64,000 bases of DNA from contig NC_081331.1 of assembly GCF_022539665.2 (NCBI RefSeq), positions 5,552,501 through 5,616,500 of the forward strand, written 5' to 3'. The translations under genes and the position numbers were made by a program. Shown one piece after another: positions 1 to 9,611 of the stretch. How positions within the stretch are numbered: position 1 is the first letter of the stretch; each line of letters begins with the position of its first letter. Below the pieces are notes generated by a model, which saw only the letters and a program-made list of their open reading frames with translations, made no database searches and had not been told where the DNA came from. The stretch is from Daphnia carinata (Eukaryota; Arthropoda; Branchiopoda; Diplostraca; Daphniidae).

Positions 1-943
1 TTCGAGTGGTCCGTTTCCATGGAAACAATCGTACACAAATCGCACATACATTAGGCAAATTCCTCCGATTAATCAATTGATATATTAATAGGGAGATAGA
101 TGATAAAATGGATGGGGAACCGAAAAAAAAAAGAATTAGATAATAAAGAGAATGCGACGATTTAAAATAAAAACGTCCGTCCGAGGAAAAAAAAATTGTA
201 ATTGAATGGGTTGTCCAAAATTCTTTGAGTTTAAAAAAAAAATTAGCAGTAGAAAACGAGCAGATCGATGAGGGGAACCAATGAAAAAGAGGAAGACACG
301 AAACAAAATTTCTGGAAGGAAAAATAAATCTTATGTTTGTTTTTGTTTTTTTGTTTTTTTTTCTTACATGAAATAGTCCCGTTAATTATTAACTTACGCT
401 CCCTGACTAAATGAAAATAAGGAAGAGAGAAAAAATGAAAGTGTAGTAGAAAAATACCTCAGATATAAATAAACTGCATAAATAACATAACACCTACTAC
501 GACGATGAAATGGGGGGAATTACACGCGCTTTTTTTTTGGTCCGGGTGGTGGGGCGGTTTGGAGGGGGAGGAGGGTTGAACAATGTTCTTCTTGGTCAAA
601 ATAACATAACTTACGACACACCCTTGAAAAAAAAAAAACGAAAAAATTCGGAAAGGGGTCAGGGAAGTCAAAAAATCTTTTGCATGTTTTGGTCTGATTT
701 TTCTTGGAAAAAAAAATTAAACAAAAAGGTATAACTGAATCGATTTTCTATCACAGTGGCATCGAAAATATATAAGGCCACACAAACACGCTCTCTCAAC
801 GCGCACCCCACGCACTTCCGGATTCTCTTTTCAAGTGTAAATTACCTCAAGAAGATGAGAAAAAAAAATTGATTAGTAAATAGCTTGTGGTTGTTGATAC
901 GCTAATCCCCCTTGTCCTTTCATAATATTTGAAATTGTCGTTT
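1..943. other. 3' flank of Tis11, no gene seen
   Basis: AT-rich stretch with many A and T runs, just downstream of the Tis11 stop codon on the minus strand. It probably contains the Tis11 3' UTR. The two open frames around 459-734 overlap on opposite strands, are low-complexity and lack family features, so I do not call them genes. Confidence 0.6.
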
Positions 944-2373
944 TTAATCCTCGTTCAGCGTCTCCGAGATGCGGCTGAAGATAGGCAGCCGGAGAGCTCG
1001 AGAAGTATCCATGGGGCTTGATATTGATGGAGGAGGGCTAGCGCTGTTGCTGCTGCTACCCAGACTCAGAGAATCCAGATCAGAAGCCAAAGAACCCACC
1101 GGAGAAGGTGAATCAAGTTCCGGAATAAACTTGCTGCTTCCAGTAGAAACAACTGGACGTTTCAAATTATTATTATTATTATTATTATTGTTGTTGTTGT
1201 TGTTATTGTTGTTCATAAATCCAGACGAATAAGTGTTGCCTTTGGCGGATGAAAAGAGCGGCGATACGAAATCGGTTGATGCGCCAAAAAGGAATGCGGA
1301 CGCATTTCCCAATCCAGACGAAGACTGAGGGGCCATGGGCGAAAATGGGTTACCCGGAAACATGTCGTCCGAGAAGAAAGTGCTCATTGAAGTTGGCGAT
1401 TCGCTCAACGACGATGGAGGCGATGGGGAATCAGCAGTCGATCCGTTGCCACCCATTCCACCAGCCGGAAGAGTGAATTTACCGCGATGCATGTTGTTAT
1501 TCTTGACAGCCGGAGGCGGCGGCGAATTGTTGCGGGCCTCGTCGGCGTTGTGTACGAAATGGCAGCGTGGTCCGTAGGGACAGAAGCCGATGGTATGGAA
1601 AGTGCGGCACAGTTCCGTCTTGTATTTCGGGTGGCGGATGAGACTGCGCAGTTCGTGAAATCCGTGAGCAAATTGGCATTTGTCGCCGTATTTGCACGTT
1701 CCATTCTCTTCGTATGGTCGGCAAAGTTCCGTCTTGTAACGACTCGAATTCGATTGTTGTTGATTTTGTTGTTGCTGTTGAGCCAATTGTTGCGATCGAT
1801 CAACCACCGGCTCGCTGTGGCTCCTGTCCAGTTTACGATGACCACGATGCAATTGCATCATCAACGATGAATGATTGTGTTGTTGCAATTGATTGGTCAA
1901 CAGAGAAGATAACGATGATAGCGAATCAGCTCCAAACAAGCTGCCCTCATCAGAATCTGGGCTGCCTGGAGGATTAGAACGGCGACGACTCAATGGCCTG
2001 TGAGCGCCAACAGCTTTCGGGTCAATTTGATGATTCATGTTGTTGGTCTGTTTCATTTCAAAAAAATAAGACAGAAAAATGACGATAAATATTCTGGCAT
2101 TTTTCTTTTTTATCATACATCCTTGGATACTACAAGGTCTTTCCCGATAATGTTTTTGTTCCAAAAAAATTAAAAATCTGCAAACACATCGAGGTCATGC
2201 TCATCGAATTCCGGGTATACAAAGTTTTCTCCAGTTTTTGAGACCTCAAAGAATAAAAACAAAAAAAAAAAATTGAAGACAGGAAAACTTACGGATGACG
2301 CATCTACAGAACGAGTCGGTTGTGGGACAAAGCTCACTGGCACGGAATAACTACGAGATAATGTGGACGGCAT
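944..2373 (-). CDS. Tis11: TIS11/tristetraprolin-family CCCH zinc-finger mRNA-decay protein
   Basis: Cytoplasmic RNA-binding protein of the ZFP36 family, which binds AU-rich elements in 3' UTRs and recruits deadenylation factors. Coding exons are 2293-2373 (27 codons, ATG at 2373) and 944-2047, joined in phase 0 through GTAAGT and a CAG acceptor. Two tandem C-x8-C-x5-C-x3-H fingers are visible, each led by the family signature YKTELCR, the second with the [18 protein letters not shown] block. Upstream, [10 protein letters not shown] matches a conserved phospho-serine motif of the family. The C-terminus [15 protein letters not shown] fits the conserved CNOT1-binding tail. A run of 16 asparagines separates the fingers from the tail. 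Other first exons are likely (see 3327-3362). The frame also runs open upstream of 2047 through the intron, so retention is formally possible but less likely. Confidence 0.95.
1166..1213 (-). repeat. AAT/AAC trinucleotide microsatellite coding for poly-Asn
   Basis: Sixteen consecutive Asn codons (AAT and AAC mixed) inside the Tis11 coding exon. Read on the plus strand it looks like a poly-Leu frame, which is only the antisense shadow. The repeat lies in a linker between the zinc fingers and the C-terminal tail, so length changes in threes should be tolerated. Confidence 0.95.
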
Positions 2374-3326
2374 TTCGAGAAAAAAAAATGTGTTTTCGAT
2401 TATCCGGCGAGTGAAGCACAACACGTCCAGCACGGAAGCTGGAAGGCGACTGAAGAATGGAGAGAGCTCTAACGTCCGTCCAAGTCTTTTCCAAGTCAGA
2501 GTTAGAAAGTATACGAAGAAGAAGCCCAGGTAGGAAATTGCGCGACTCCCCTCCACTGGAGAAAAAAAGAGGGCGGAGTGGACGATAGACATCCTCCTCT
2601 CTCCGGCAACAAGTAGGTCAGTAGGCCTCCCTTCCTCATTTTCCCTTTGTCCAACATTTTCTCTTTTTCTCTCTTTCTCCCTACAGCTAGTAGAAAGTTG
2701 ACTTAATTGAATCAACGAAAAAGAAAGAAAAAAGATGATCCGCACGCGAAAGTGTCGCAATGGCTTCTTCATACACGTGCACCTCGTGTCCGGAAGTTTT
2801 TCTCCCTTTGCCTTCAATCATCACGTGGACAATTGGATGAACAAAAAAAAAATGGACGACGCATAGTCACAAAATGTTACGAAACGGTAGTATGCACTCG
2901 ACAACAAAACTTATCATCTGATGTGGCGCAAGTCTCGAGAGATAAAAAGAAAACAGGGAGACTTTTTTTGTAGTACGAATGGGAGAAAATAAAAAAAAAA
3001 TATAGACACAAGAGCCGGTTCAAGAGTGGGTCTCGGGTGCAGGTAGGTCACCAGGTTAGTGGTTGAAAAACCGGTGAAAGAATTCCCTGAAACTTTCTCC
3101 TCGTCATCTCTTTTCTCTCTCTTGGCACTATGACATTAACTATTCAACACACATGCATCGACTTTTCTTTAAAAAAAAAAGCAGATAATCATCAAAAACT
3201 GGACGGGAGGGGTTAAAATCAAAATCTATCATGGCCGCTGGTCACGAACGACCTTGATTTTCTGTGAATCACACAAACTCGAGGGGAAGGGGGTAGAAAA
3301 ATAAGAGAAGTGAAATAATCTTTTAC

Positions 3327-3362
3327 CTGATAATCGTTGAGTGATCTCGCTAATACCGACAT
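3327..3362 (-). CDS. Tis11: Candidate alternative first coding exon of Tis11
   Basis: On the minus strand an ATG at 3362 opens 12 codons (MSVLARSLNDYQ) that end exactly at a CAG|GTAAAA donor in phase 0. This is the phase needed to splice to the Tis11 main exon at 2047, replacing the 27-codon proximal exon. Position, phase and donor all fit; there is no transcript evidence here. If used, it would give a shorter N-terminus from a more distal promoter. Confidence 0.5.
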
Positions 3363-3751
3363 GTTTTTCAGCGTCGAAAATCCACACTAATTATTGTTCA
3401 ATTGGGCACCGTTGTGGTAAATGTTCGAGAAACTGTTACGATGGGTTTAAAAATCCAATTTCGGACTGCTAGTCTCAAACAGGCGAGACGTAATAATGCA
3501 AACGCACCGACAGAAAAAAGTATGGCAAGTGAGAGTGAAGAAGACTGGCGTACGAATGATAGGAAAAGAACCCACTGGCCCAGTCTTTATGGTGTCCTAC
3601 GGTTGGATAGTACAGTGCTGCTACCGCCGCTCTGCTCTGTCTCTCTGTGGTTTCTGTCTACACTCGCTGAATATCGCCCTCCAAAGTCCTTGAAAAAAAA
3701 TTAAAACAAGGAAACCACCAATGAGAGAAGGCTCAGGAGGCGGGACGGATC

Positions 3752-3759
3752 TGACGTCA
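3752..3759. promoter_or_regulatory. Palindromic CRE (TGACGTCA)
   Basis: Perfect 8-bp CREB/ATF consensus upstream of Tis11. Family members of TIS11 are known immediate-early genes, so a CRE here is plausible, but use is an inference. Confidence 0.5.
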
Positions 3760-4734
3760 CGCTACCCGACTGTGACGAAAGCGAAAGTTTTCAAACACCA
3801 GGGCGGCGCTACTCATCACTTCCCCGTTTCTCCCGCGCGCGTTGCCTTCACACGTAACGTACCACCCCGATGGCGATCGAAAGCACACGACAACTAGAAA
3901 CACGAGGAGCTGGAAAAAACGCTTCAACGCTAAAACCACCGAAAACGTGATTTTTGTATCACGAACAATGAAAATTCAATAAGCCATGAGGAAGCTATAC
4001 GGCCGGTATGCTCAATGAGCTAACTTACAAGATGGACGTCAGTCACGTGGACTCTGTTGAATAGATTATCACAAACGAGAGTAGAAAAAAAGAAATAAAA
4101 ACAGATTTTTGTAAAAAGTTTGGCCGTTTCCGGTGCAAAGGAGATTGTTCGTTATCGACGTTGTTTGTTTCTTACTTTTTCATTTCGTCTTCATAGTTTT
4201 CTTATTTATTTTAATTGGGGAGGACAAGGTTTTTTATTTTCGACATAACGTCGTTTTACGTCGTTTTTTTAAACCCCAATCCCCAAATGAAAACGTTTTC
4301 AGTCTAATGTGACCTTGCCCGCAGGTCAATGTTGGTACATTTTCAAAGATAAGCTTTAGTTGATAATAGCAAGTAAGTATGTATTTCTTTTTTTTTTTTT
4401 ATTTTCAGTCATTGGAGAAGATGTGAGTTTTTTTCGATGGTGGCGCCGGACGGTCAGCGTACTTTGATCTTTTCCCAGCTCAGCTGCTTTTCTTTTTCAA
4501 AAATAATTAATAGAAAACAAGACTAGGGAGAAAAGAAGAAGAAAACGTACTGAGGCGGGTGAGAGTCGTCGTCGTTAGGCAGAGAGAGTTGTGGGCTTCT
4601 TTCTCCTCTCTTTCTCTCAAGAAAGTTCTTGTTTTCTATTTCAAAAAGAGGAAAATGATGGGCTTTCTAGGCTTCTTCATTTTGTGTTCATTTTTTTTCA
4701 AATCCATTCTCTCCGCTTTGAGACATGCATCACA

Positions 4735-4742
4735 TGACGTCA
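4735..4742. promoter_or_regulatory. Palindromic CRE (TGACGTCA)
   Basis: Second perfect CREB/ATF consensus, 53 bp from the third copy at 4788. Two full palindromes this close together are unlikely by chance. Confidence 0.5.
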
Positions 4743-4787
4743 TGCAGCGGCACCTGTTGCCCATTCGGCCGCCATGATGTGCCTCGA

Positions 4788-4795
4788 TGACGTCA
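4788..4795. promoter_or_regulatory. Palindromic CRE (TGACGTCA)
   Basis: Third perfect CREB/ATF consensus upstream of Tis11, paired with the copy at 4735-4742. A GCGGCACCTG-type segment lies between the two. Confidence 0.5.
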
Positions 4796-6861
4796 TCCAA
4801 CAATGTTGTTTACAATAGTCTTTTTTTTTCTTGAATAATTCATGATTCAACGCTAGTTGTAAACAAAATCCCCCACATTTCGCCATTTTGAATATCGTCC
4901 GGAAACTGAGTCAACGAATAATTTCATTCGTTATTTTTTTCCCCACAAAGTATGCATTGATTAATATACAGAAAAACAGCCTATCTAAATATTAACAACA
5001 CGCTTTCCCTTTTGTCGTTCGGAAAAAGAACAAATTTGCCTTTTTTTTCCCGCCCCAAATTCTTCCTGTAACTTTCTCCAATAAGCCTCATGAGGAAAAC
5101 GAAACACTTTTCGTTCAAAAGCTTTACTTAGCAACGACAAGGACCCGCATTATTGTTTTCTGCGTGTGCATGTGTGTGTCTTTTTCTCCATTTGTTTGGT
5201 TGTTGCTTTGAATCGATCCCGGAAGTTCTTTCGATTTTCATTATACGGCGTTATGACGGCCAGACGGAAGTTTTTTGGCTCAAGCGTCATATGGCCTTGA
5301 ATTCAAGAGAAAAACGATGCAAGTTTGCGTTTCCTTTTTTCTGTTTGCAACCTCGTCTCGTGTGTGTTGATTCCTGGACTTGTGCCCTCTCTTTTTTTCA
5401 AAACAACCTTGGCCATTTGTACTTTTCGCACAAAACGTTTTTCTCAGTTCCGTTTGATGTAATGATAGATGTCTAGGTGATTTCCCGTCAACGAATTAAC
5501 GTCTGTCAAAGCTTTCTTCCACTGTGAAATGTAGGTTAGATGCCACAGAGAAAGAGACTATTCGTATAATGGACTGACAACGTCTTTCTTTTGGTTACAT
5601 TCAGTACCATGGCTGTGTGTAAAGAGAGTCCAAAACAAACTTGAAACTATACCTGGAGGAGAGCAGAAGCTGCTGCGTTGCCACTTTGACTTCATACTTG
5701 GCGCCTAGCCAAATATGATGCACTTTCTCCGACCTAAATTTTTTTCTTTTTCGATTTTTCCGCCTCTAGGCCATTTACATGAGACGGGAAAGAAACAAAT
5801 CTCGAATCGAAAACATTATTTTACCTGAAAGACGATAGGAAAACAACGAAGCAGACGGGGGAAAGTTTTACGATCATTGAGTGTTGTATAATATCGCCAT
5901 CAGCTACAGGCCATGCTACTACGAGGCTATTATACCCTTTTTTAACGTAAAATAATGAAACATCCGGCTCGTTATTTCATTCACCCTCTCTCTCGGTTGT
6001 TGACGGTAATTTGACGCAATCAAGGAATTAACAAGAAACCAAAGGAGTGATGAACGCACTCCAGTCGTCAACGTGAGTCACGCGGGATAAAAAATTTTCG
6101 GCATTAGTTTTATTTTTCAGATATTTTTTTTTGTTAAGAACATAACTGACAAAAGGTAAAAATAAAAAGGAACTACCGCCTGAAGAGTGAAAATGAAGAA
6201 ATGGAATTTTTGTTGCGGTTGGAGGCGACAGTGGTTTTTTTGTTTCATTTATTTTCTGTCGGGAGAGAAAAGAAAGACCATAACAAAAACGGAGAAAGTC
6301 GTGAAAGTGCCGGAGAGAGCGCGCTTTTTCCTTTTTGCCCGTTTTTGTTGACCGAATTGCTACAATGAGATTCAATCGGTTTAAAAACTGGTTCGAACAT
6401 AACAGCATATAAGATTAGCTCGATTTTTTATTTTCCCCTGCTATAAACGATGACTTTGATGAGCTAGTTTCTCCAACTGGTTCTCTTTTTTCTTTCGGAT
6501 TTGTGACTAGACTGTTTATAGAGGTAGAGAACGTCTGAGCTCTTCTTCTCGGTGAACAAAAAAAAAGAAAGTTTTTTATATACTATTCCTCATTTGTTTT
6601 TATATATACATGTTAATGACGTCCAGCATCCGGTCCCCGTTTGCTTTTGCAACTGTTATTCCTCGACCATGCGACGCATTTATGTGTGGGGGAATAGCAC
6701 TAACGCCAACTAGGCGCCATTTTTACAAACATGTTTCTCAGTCGCGAAATAACTACAACTTTTTGGCACTCGGTTATTTGTTGATGTTGACTTAGTTGCC
6801 AACTTACAGCATGAATAGAAAATATTACAAATTTTTCGGTATGGAACGTAATCGGTGCTTT

Positions 6862-7059
6862 GCGCCATCTAGCGGCAATTTAACGAAAATTTACAAAATT
6901 AGCGATAAGATGCGAATGAAACTACCGTCGCCATCTACTGAATGAAACACAATCAAATTAAACGCCATCTAATGCTGGAAATAACACTATCTGTTCAAGA
7001 TTACGACTACGCCATCTAGGCACAATTAGAAGAAGGTTTCGGAACACGCCATCTAGGGG
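6862..7059 (-). promoter_or_regulatory. Tandem cluster of five (C/T)TAGATGGCG-type sites
   Basis: Five copies of GCCATCTA on the plus strand (minus reading TAGATGGC) at 6862-6875, 6928-6940, 6961-6974, 7009-7020 and 7046-7059, all in one orientation, spaced 33-66 bp. The first, read on the minus strand, is CCGCTAGATGGCGC, which fits the long CTCF-type consensus; the AGATGGCG core is also close to the YY1/Pho motif. A related GGCGCCAT lies at 6713-6720. The array is about 0.9 kb upstream of PIG-C and may be an insulator or promoter element. Confidence 0.55.
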
Positions 7060-7930
7060 TACTTTCGAAAACGCTATATAGAGAAATTACTATTACCTGA
7101 GCTACGCTACTTCGTTAGTTACTGCATCGTCTACGTTATTTGAATATCTCTTACAAATTTTAAAGTTAAAATCAATTAATGTATGGCTATTTGGCACAAC
7201 CAGCAATCTGTTCAATTACCTTTACAAGGTACCTGATGTGTAGGGTTGTGTAACTGCTTGAAATATTTTTTTTACTTGGAAAATTGGCAATTTAAGTTCT
7301 GAATGGGTCGAATATCCTTCACGGAACCAACTGGCTACTTCACGATGGTGTAACATACATGAAAATAGAAATAGGGAAACGTTAATGAAGCAAACAAAAA
7401 AAATTTAATATTTACAGACAACTTTACCTGGTTAGTGCCCATGGTGTCGGTCGGTTAGATAGTGGAATTTAAATCGCATTTACACCCAACACCGATGCTT
7501 GCTTTGGAATCGCCGAAACTATTAGAACTAAACCGAATAAGGAAATTACTTTAAAAGAAATTTGTACATTAATTACATGTTTAGAATGATTCGCTCTTTT
7601 TGGCCGACTCAGAGATGGAAGAAAAGTCCTGTAAGCTATAATCGCAATTTCCAGGCTTCAGTATGGAAACCACTTACAATGTTATGACTTTCGTTCCTTT
7701 CCTAAATAACACATATAAGGCAAGGTAGTAGTTGCAAAAAGATTTACATAAAATAAAGAAATTTACTTTCTCTGGTACCTAATGGACAGGTGTCAGGAAG
7801 AGACGAAATTTGTTAACTGATTGCGGTTACGGCAATGCTGTTCAAATGTTCTCAGCTGTCGTCCTGTCAACAATAACAAAGAAAGGAGTTTAAAAAACCA
7901 GAATATTGGCTAAAAGTAGTGACTGAAGAT

Positions 7931-8755
7931 ATGGCTGAAACAAATTCGACTTTACACCAACCATGGACAAAAGTTCTATACCAACGCAGCACCTATCCGG
8001 ATAATTACACTGACCCCAAATTTTTGGAGGAAATAAAACATAACGTGCATTTTAAACCTGTAGATTCACGCACGGCTGTGTTGAAATCGACTAGAATATC
8101 TACGCAGATCAGCGTAACAGTTATTTTTTGGGCGGTTTTCCTCCAACTCAAGGAAGGCAATGGATCTTGGGAGCTGACATATGGAATGTTTTCTTGCCTC
8201 ATAGTTGCTGGCTATGTGATGTCTTTTCGCTTCAATAACATTTTACCTGTTATAAAAAATGTTCTCCTTTTCATAGCTATTGGGTATGGTTGTACACCTG
8301 TACTTAAAACTTTAACAGATACAATTAGTACAGATTCCATCTATGCAATGAGTGTAGTTCTTATGTTAGTGCACATTGGTTTTCATCAATACGGCATGGG
8401 TGGAGTATGTGTCTCTCCTTATGTTTCCCTCAATGCAGCCATTTGTGGGGCAATATGCCTTGCATCACGTCTCCAAGAAACAAGACATGCATTTGCACTG
8501 CTGGCTTTGGCTGTACAGGCATTTGCTTTATTCCCAGAATTGTATGAAGCCCTTAATCATACTCCAATTGCTTTCACAATTTTGACTGTTGGTGCCTTCT
8601 TTTGCATGGTTTCTATTTCTACCGTTTCAGCCTCACTATTTCTTGTATCCATATTTTGTGTAAACATAATTTTCCCATTGTGCTTTGTTTGGGCCCAACA
8701 GTATAAAAACAATATATATGGTCCATGGGATGAGGCCATGGTTTTCAACAGATGA
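7931..8755 (+). CDS. PIGC: PIG-C, GPI N-acetylglucosaminyltransferase subunit
   Basis: Subunit of the ER complex that transfers GlcNAc from UDP-GlcNAc to phosphatidylinositol, the first step of GPI-anchor synthesis. A single open exon encodes 274 residues, close to the usual length of about 295. Family blocks seen: W-KVLYQR-x-YPDNYTD--FLEE near the N-terminus, TPVLKTLT and STDSIYAMSV in the middle, LNAAICGAICLASRLQ, and the terminal NIYGPWDEA. The middle and C-terminal parts are strongly hydrophobic with several membrane segments. I start at the ATG at 7931; an in-frame GTG at 7919 is not a credible eukaryotic start. A polyadenylation signal follows the stop. Confidence 0.95.
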   Translation: MAETNSTLHQPWTKVLYQRSTYPDNYTDPKFLEEIKHNVHFKPVDSRTAVLKSTRISTQISVTVIFWAVFLQLKEGNGSWELTYGMFSCLIVAGYVMSFRFNNILPVIKNVLLFIAIGYGCTPVLKTLTDTISTDSIYAMSVVLMLVHIGFHQYGMGGVCVSPYVSLNAAICGAICLASRLQETRHAFALLALAVQAFALFPELYEALNHTPIAFTILTVGAFFCMVSISTVSASLFLVSIFCVNIIFPLCFVWAQQYKNNIYGPWDEAMVFNR

Positions 8756-8786
8756 AAGCATAAAGTGTAACTTACCAATAATCTGT

Positions 8787-8792
8787 AATAAA
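8787..8792 (+). terminator. Polyadenylation signal AATAAA of PIG-C
   Basis: Canonical hexamer 32 bases after the PIG-C stop codon, in the expected position for a short 3' UTR. Confidence 0.6.
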
Positions 8793-9205
8793 ACAAAAGT
8801 TTGTAAGTAAAGGATTCCATGATGCTATAAATCTTATTTAGTGGTTACTCCTACAGCCGGGTCATTATAAACGACATGAAAGATGATAATTTTGCCAGTG
8901 AATATACAACGCCAAAGCATGGCCAGATTCATGGAATCCAAAGTGTTGGTTCTATAACTCTGTTTCTGTAGCCTGTACTTTGCAGTAAGCATGGACGCAT
9001 GATTTTATAATTTTAAAATTATAGATCGTAGGATAATTAAAATCAATTGTCGCAAAAATAGAGCTATATTTTGTTGTCCTAGGGAATCAAACGTCCAAAT
9101 CAGAGTTTTTCAGGTTTCTTTTGGATTTTGAGACTGAATTGTTTAAATTTGGCATTTTTGTCAGAAGCTTAAGTTAAGGTGGCAACGTCGTCCGTTATTC
9201 ATGTT
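8793..9205. other. Spacer between PIG-C and RpL15, RpL15 promoter
   Basis: No coding signal. It holds an 18-bp perfect AT palindrome at 9006-9023 and should include the RpL15 core promoter just before the pyrimidine-rich start at about 9206. Confidence 0.5.
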
Positions 9206-9260
9206 CTCTTTCTCATTGGACATCTTTGCTTAGGACTAGGACAATTGTGGAGCTGCCACG
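9206..9260 (+). promoter_or_regulatory. RpL15: RpL15 5' TOP leader exon (non-coding)
   Basis: A pyrimidine tract starting CTCTTTCTC, as in 5' TOP mRNAs of ribosomal proteins, leads into a short exon ending at a GTGAGC donor at 9261. The matching acceptor is the TAG before 9606, six bases upstream of the RpL15 ATG. TOP tracts give growth-dependent translation control. The exact start base is inferred. Confidence 0.6.
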
Positions 9261-9611
9261 GTGAGCAATCTGTTTTTCATCAAACATCATCCTAGTTGTC
9301 TGTTAAGTTCTTTTTCAGTTAATGTAATTATAAAATTTAGCACATACAAACCAAAGTTTTAATGTAGATTTTTCTTTGGCTTGTTGTCGAGTATTGTGAA
9401 AAAAAATACCTTCTTTGCTGTAGTGGGACCGGCCATCCACGACTCGATTGTCAAATGACTATTTACGACGAAGCATTTATATCAGTCCTTTAATATTTAG
9501 CGGTAGAAGTAGTTTAAGACCCACTTTACTTGTTATTGGCAGTCTGTTTGAAGTTCGAAACTAATTTCACATGTTAAATTTTTAAATTGTAGGTTGTTTT
9601 TCTAGATCAAC

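Larger units (their letters stand above)
2374..7427. other. Long upstream region of Tis11, mostly non-coding
   Basis: About 5 kb between the Tis11 proximal start and the PIG-C promoter area. It is rich in T/A runs and CT/GA tracts. I see no conserved protein in either strand. Several minus-strand CAG|GTAA-type donors (near 3327, 4027, 5827, 7093) suggest alternative 5' exons of Tis11. Three perfect CRE palindromes and a cluster of AGATGGCG sites are listed separately. Confidence 0.6.

Noticed and set aside
969-1232. Plus-strand open frame with a long poly-Leu run
   Set aside because: It is the antisense reading of the Asn repeat in the Tis11 exon; no start context or similarity.
2170-2817. 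Long minus-strand frame containing the Tis11 proximal exon
   Set aside because: Only the 27 codons from 2373 to 2293 are used; the rest is leader read-through and intron.
5826-5890. Minus-strand ATG frame ending at a CAG|GTAAAA donor
   Set aside because: The frame ends in phase 2 and cannot join the Tis11 exon; at most a 5' UTR exon.
6610-6795. 61-codon plus-strand frame near the AGATGGCG cluster
   Set aside because: No similarity, no splice context, composition like the flanking non-coding DNA.
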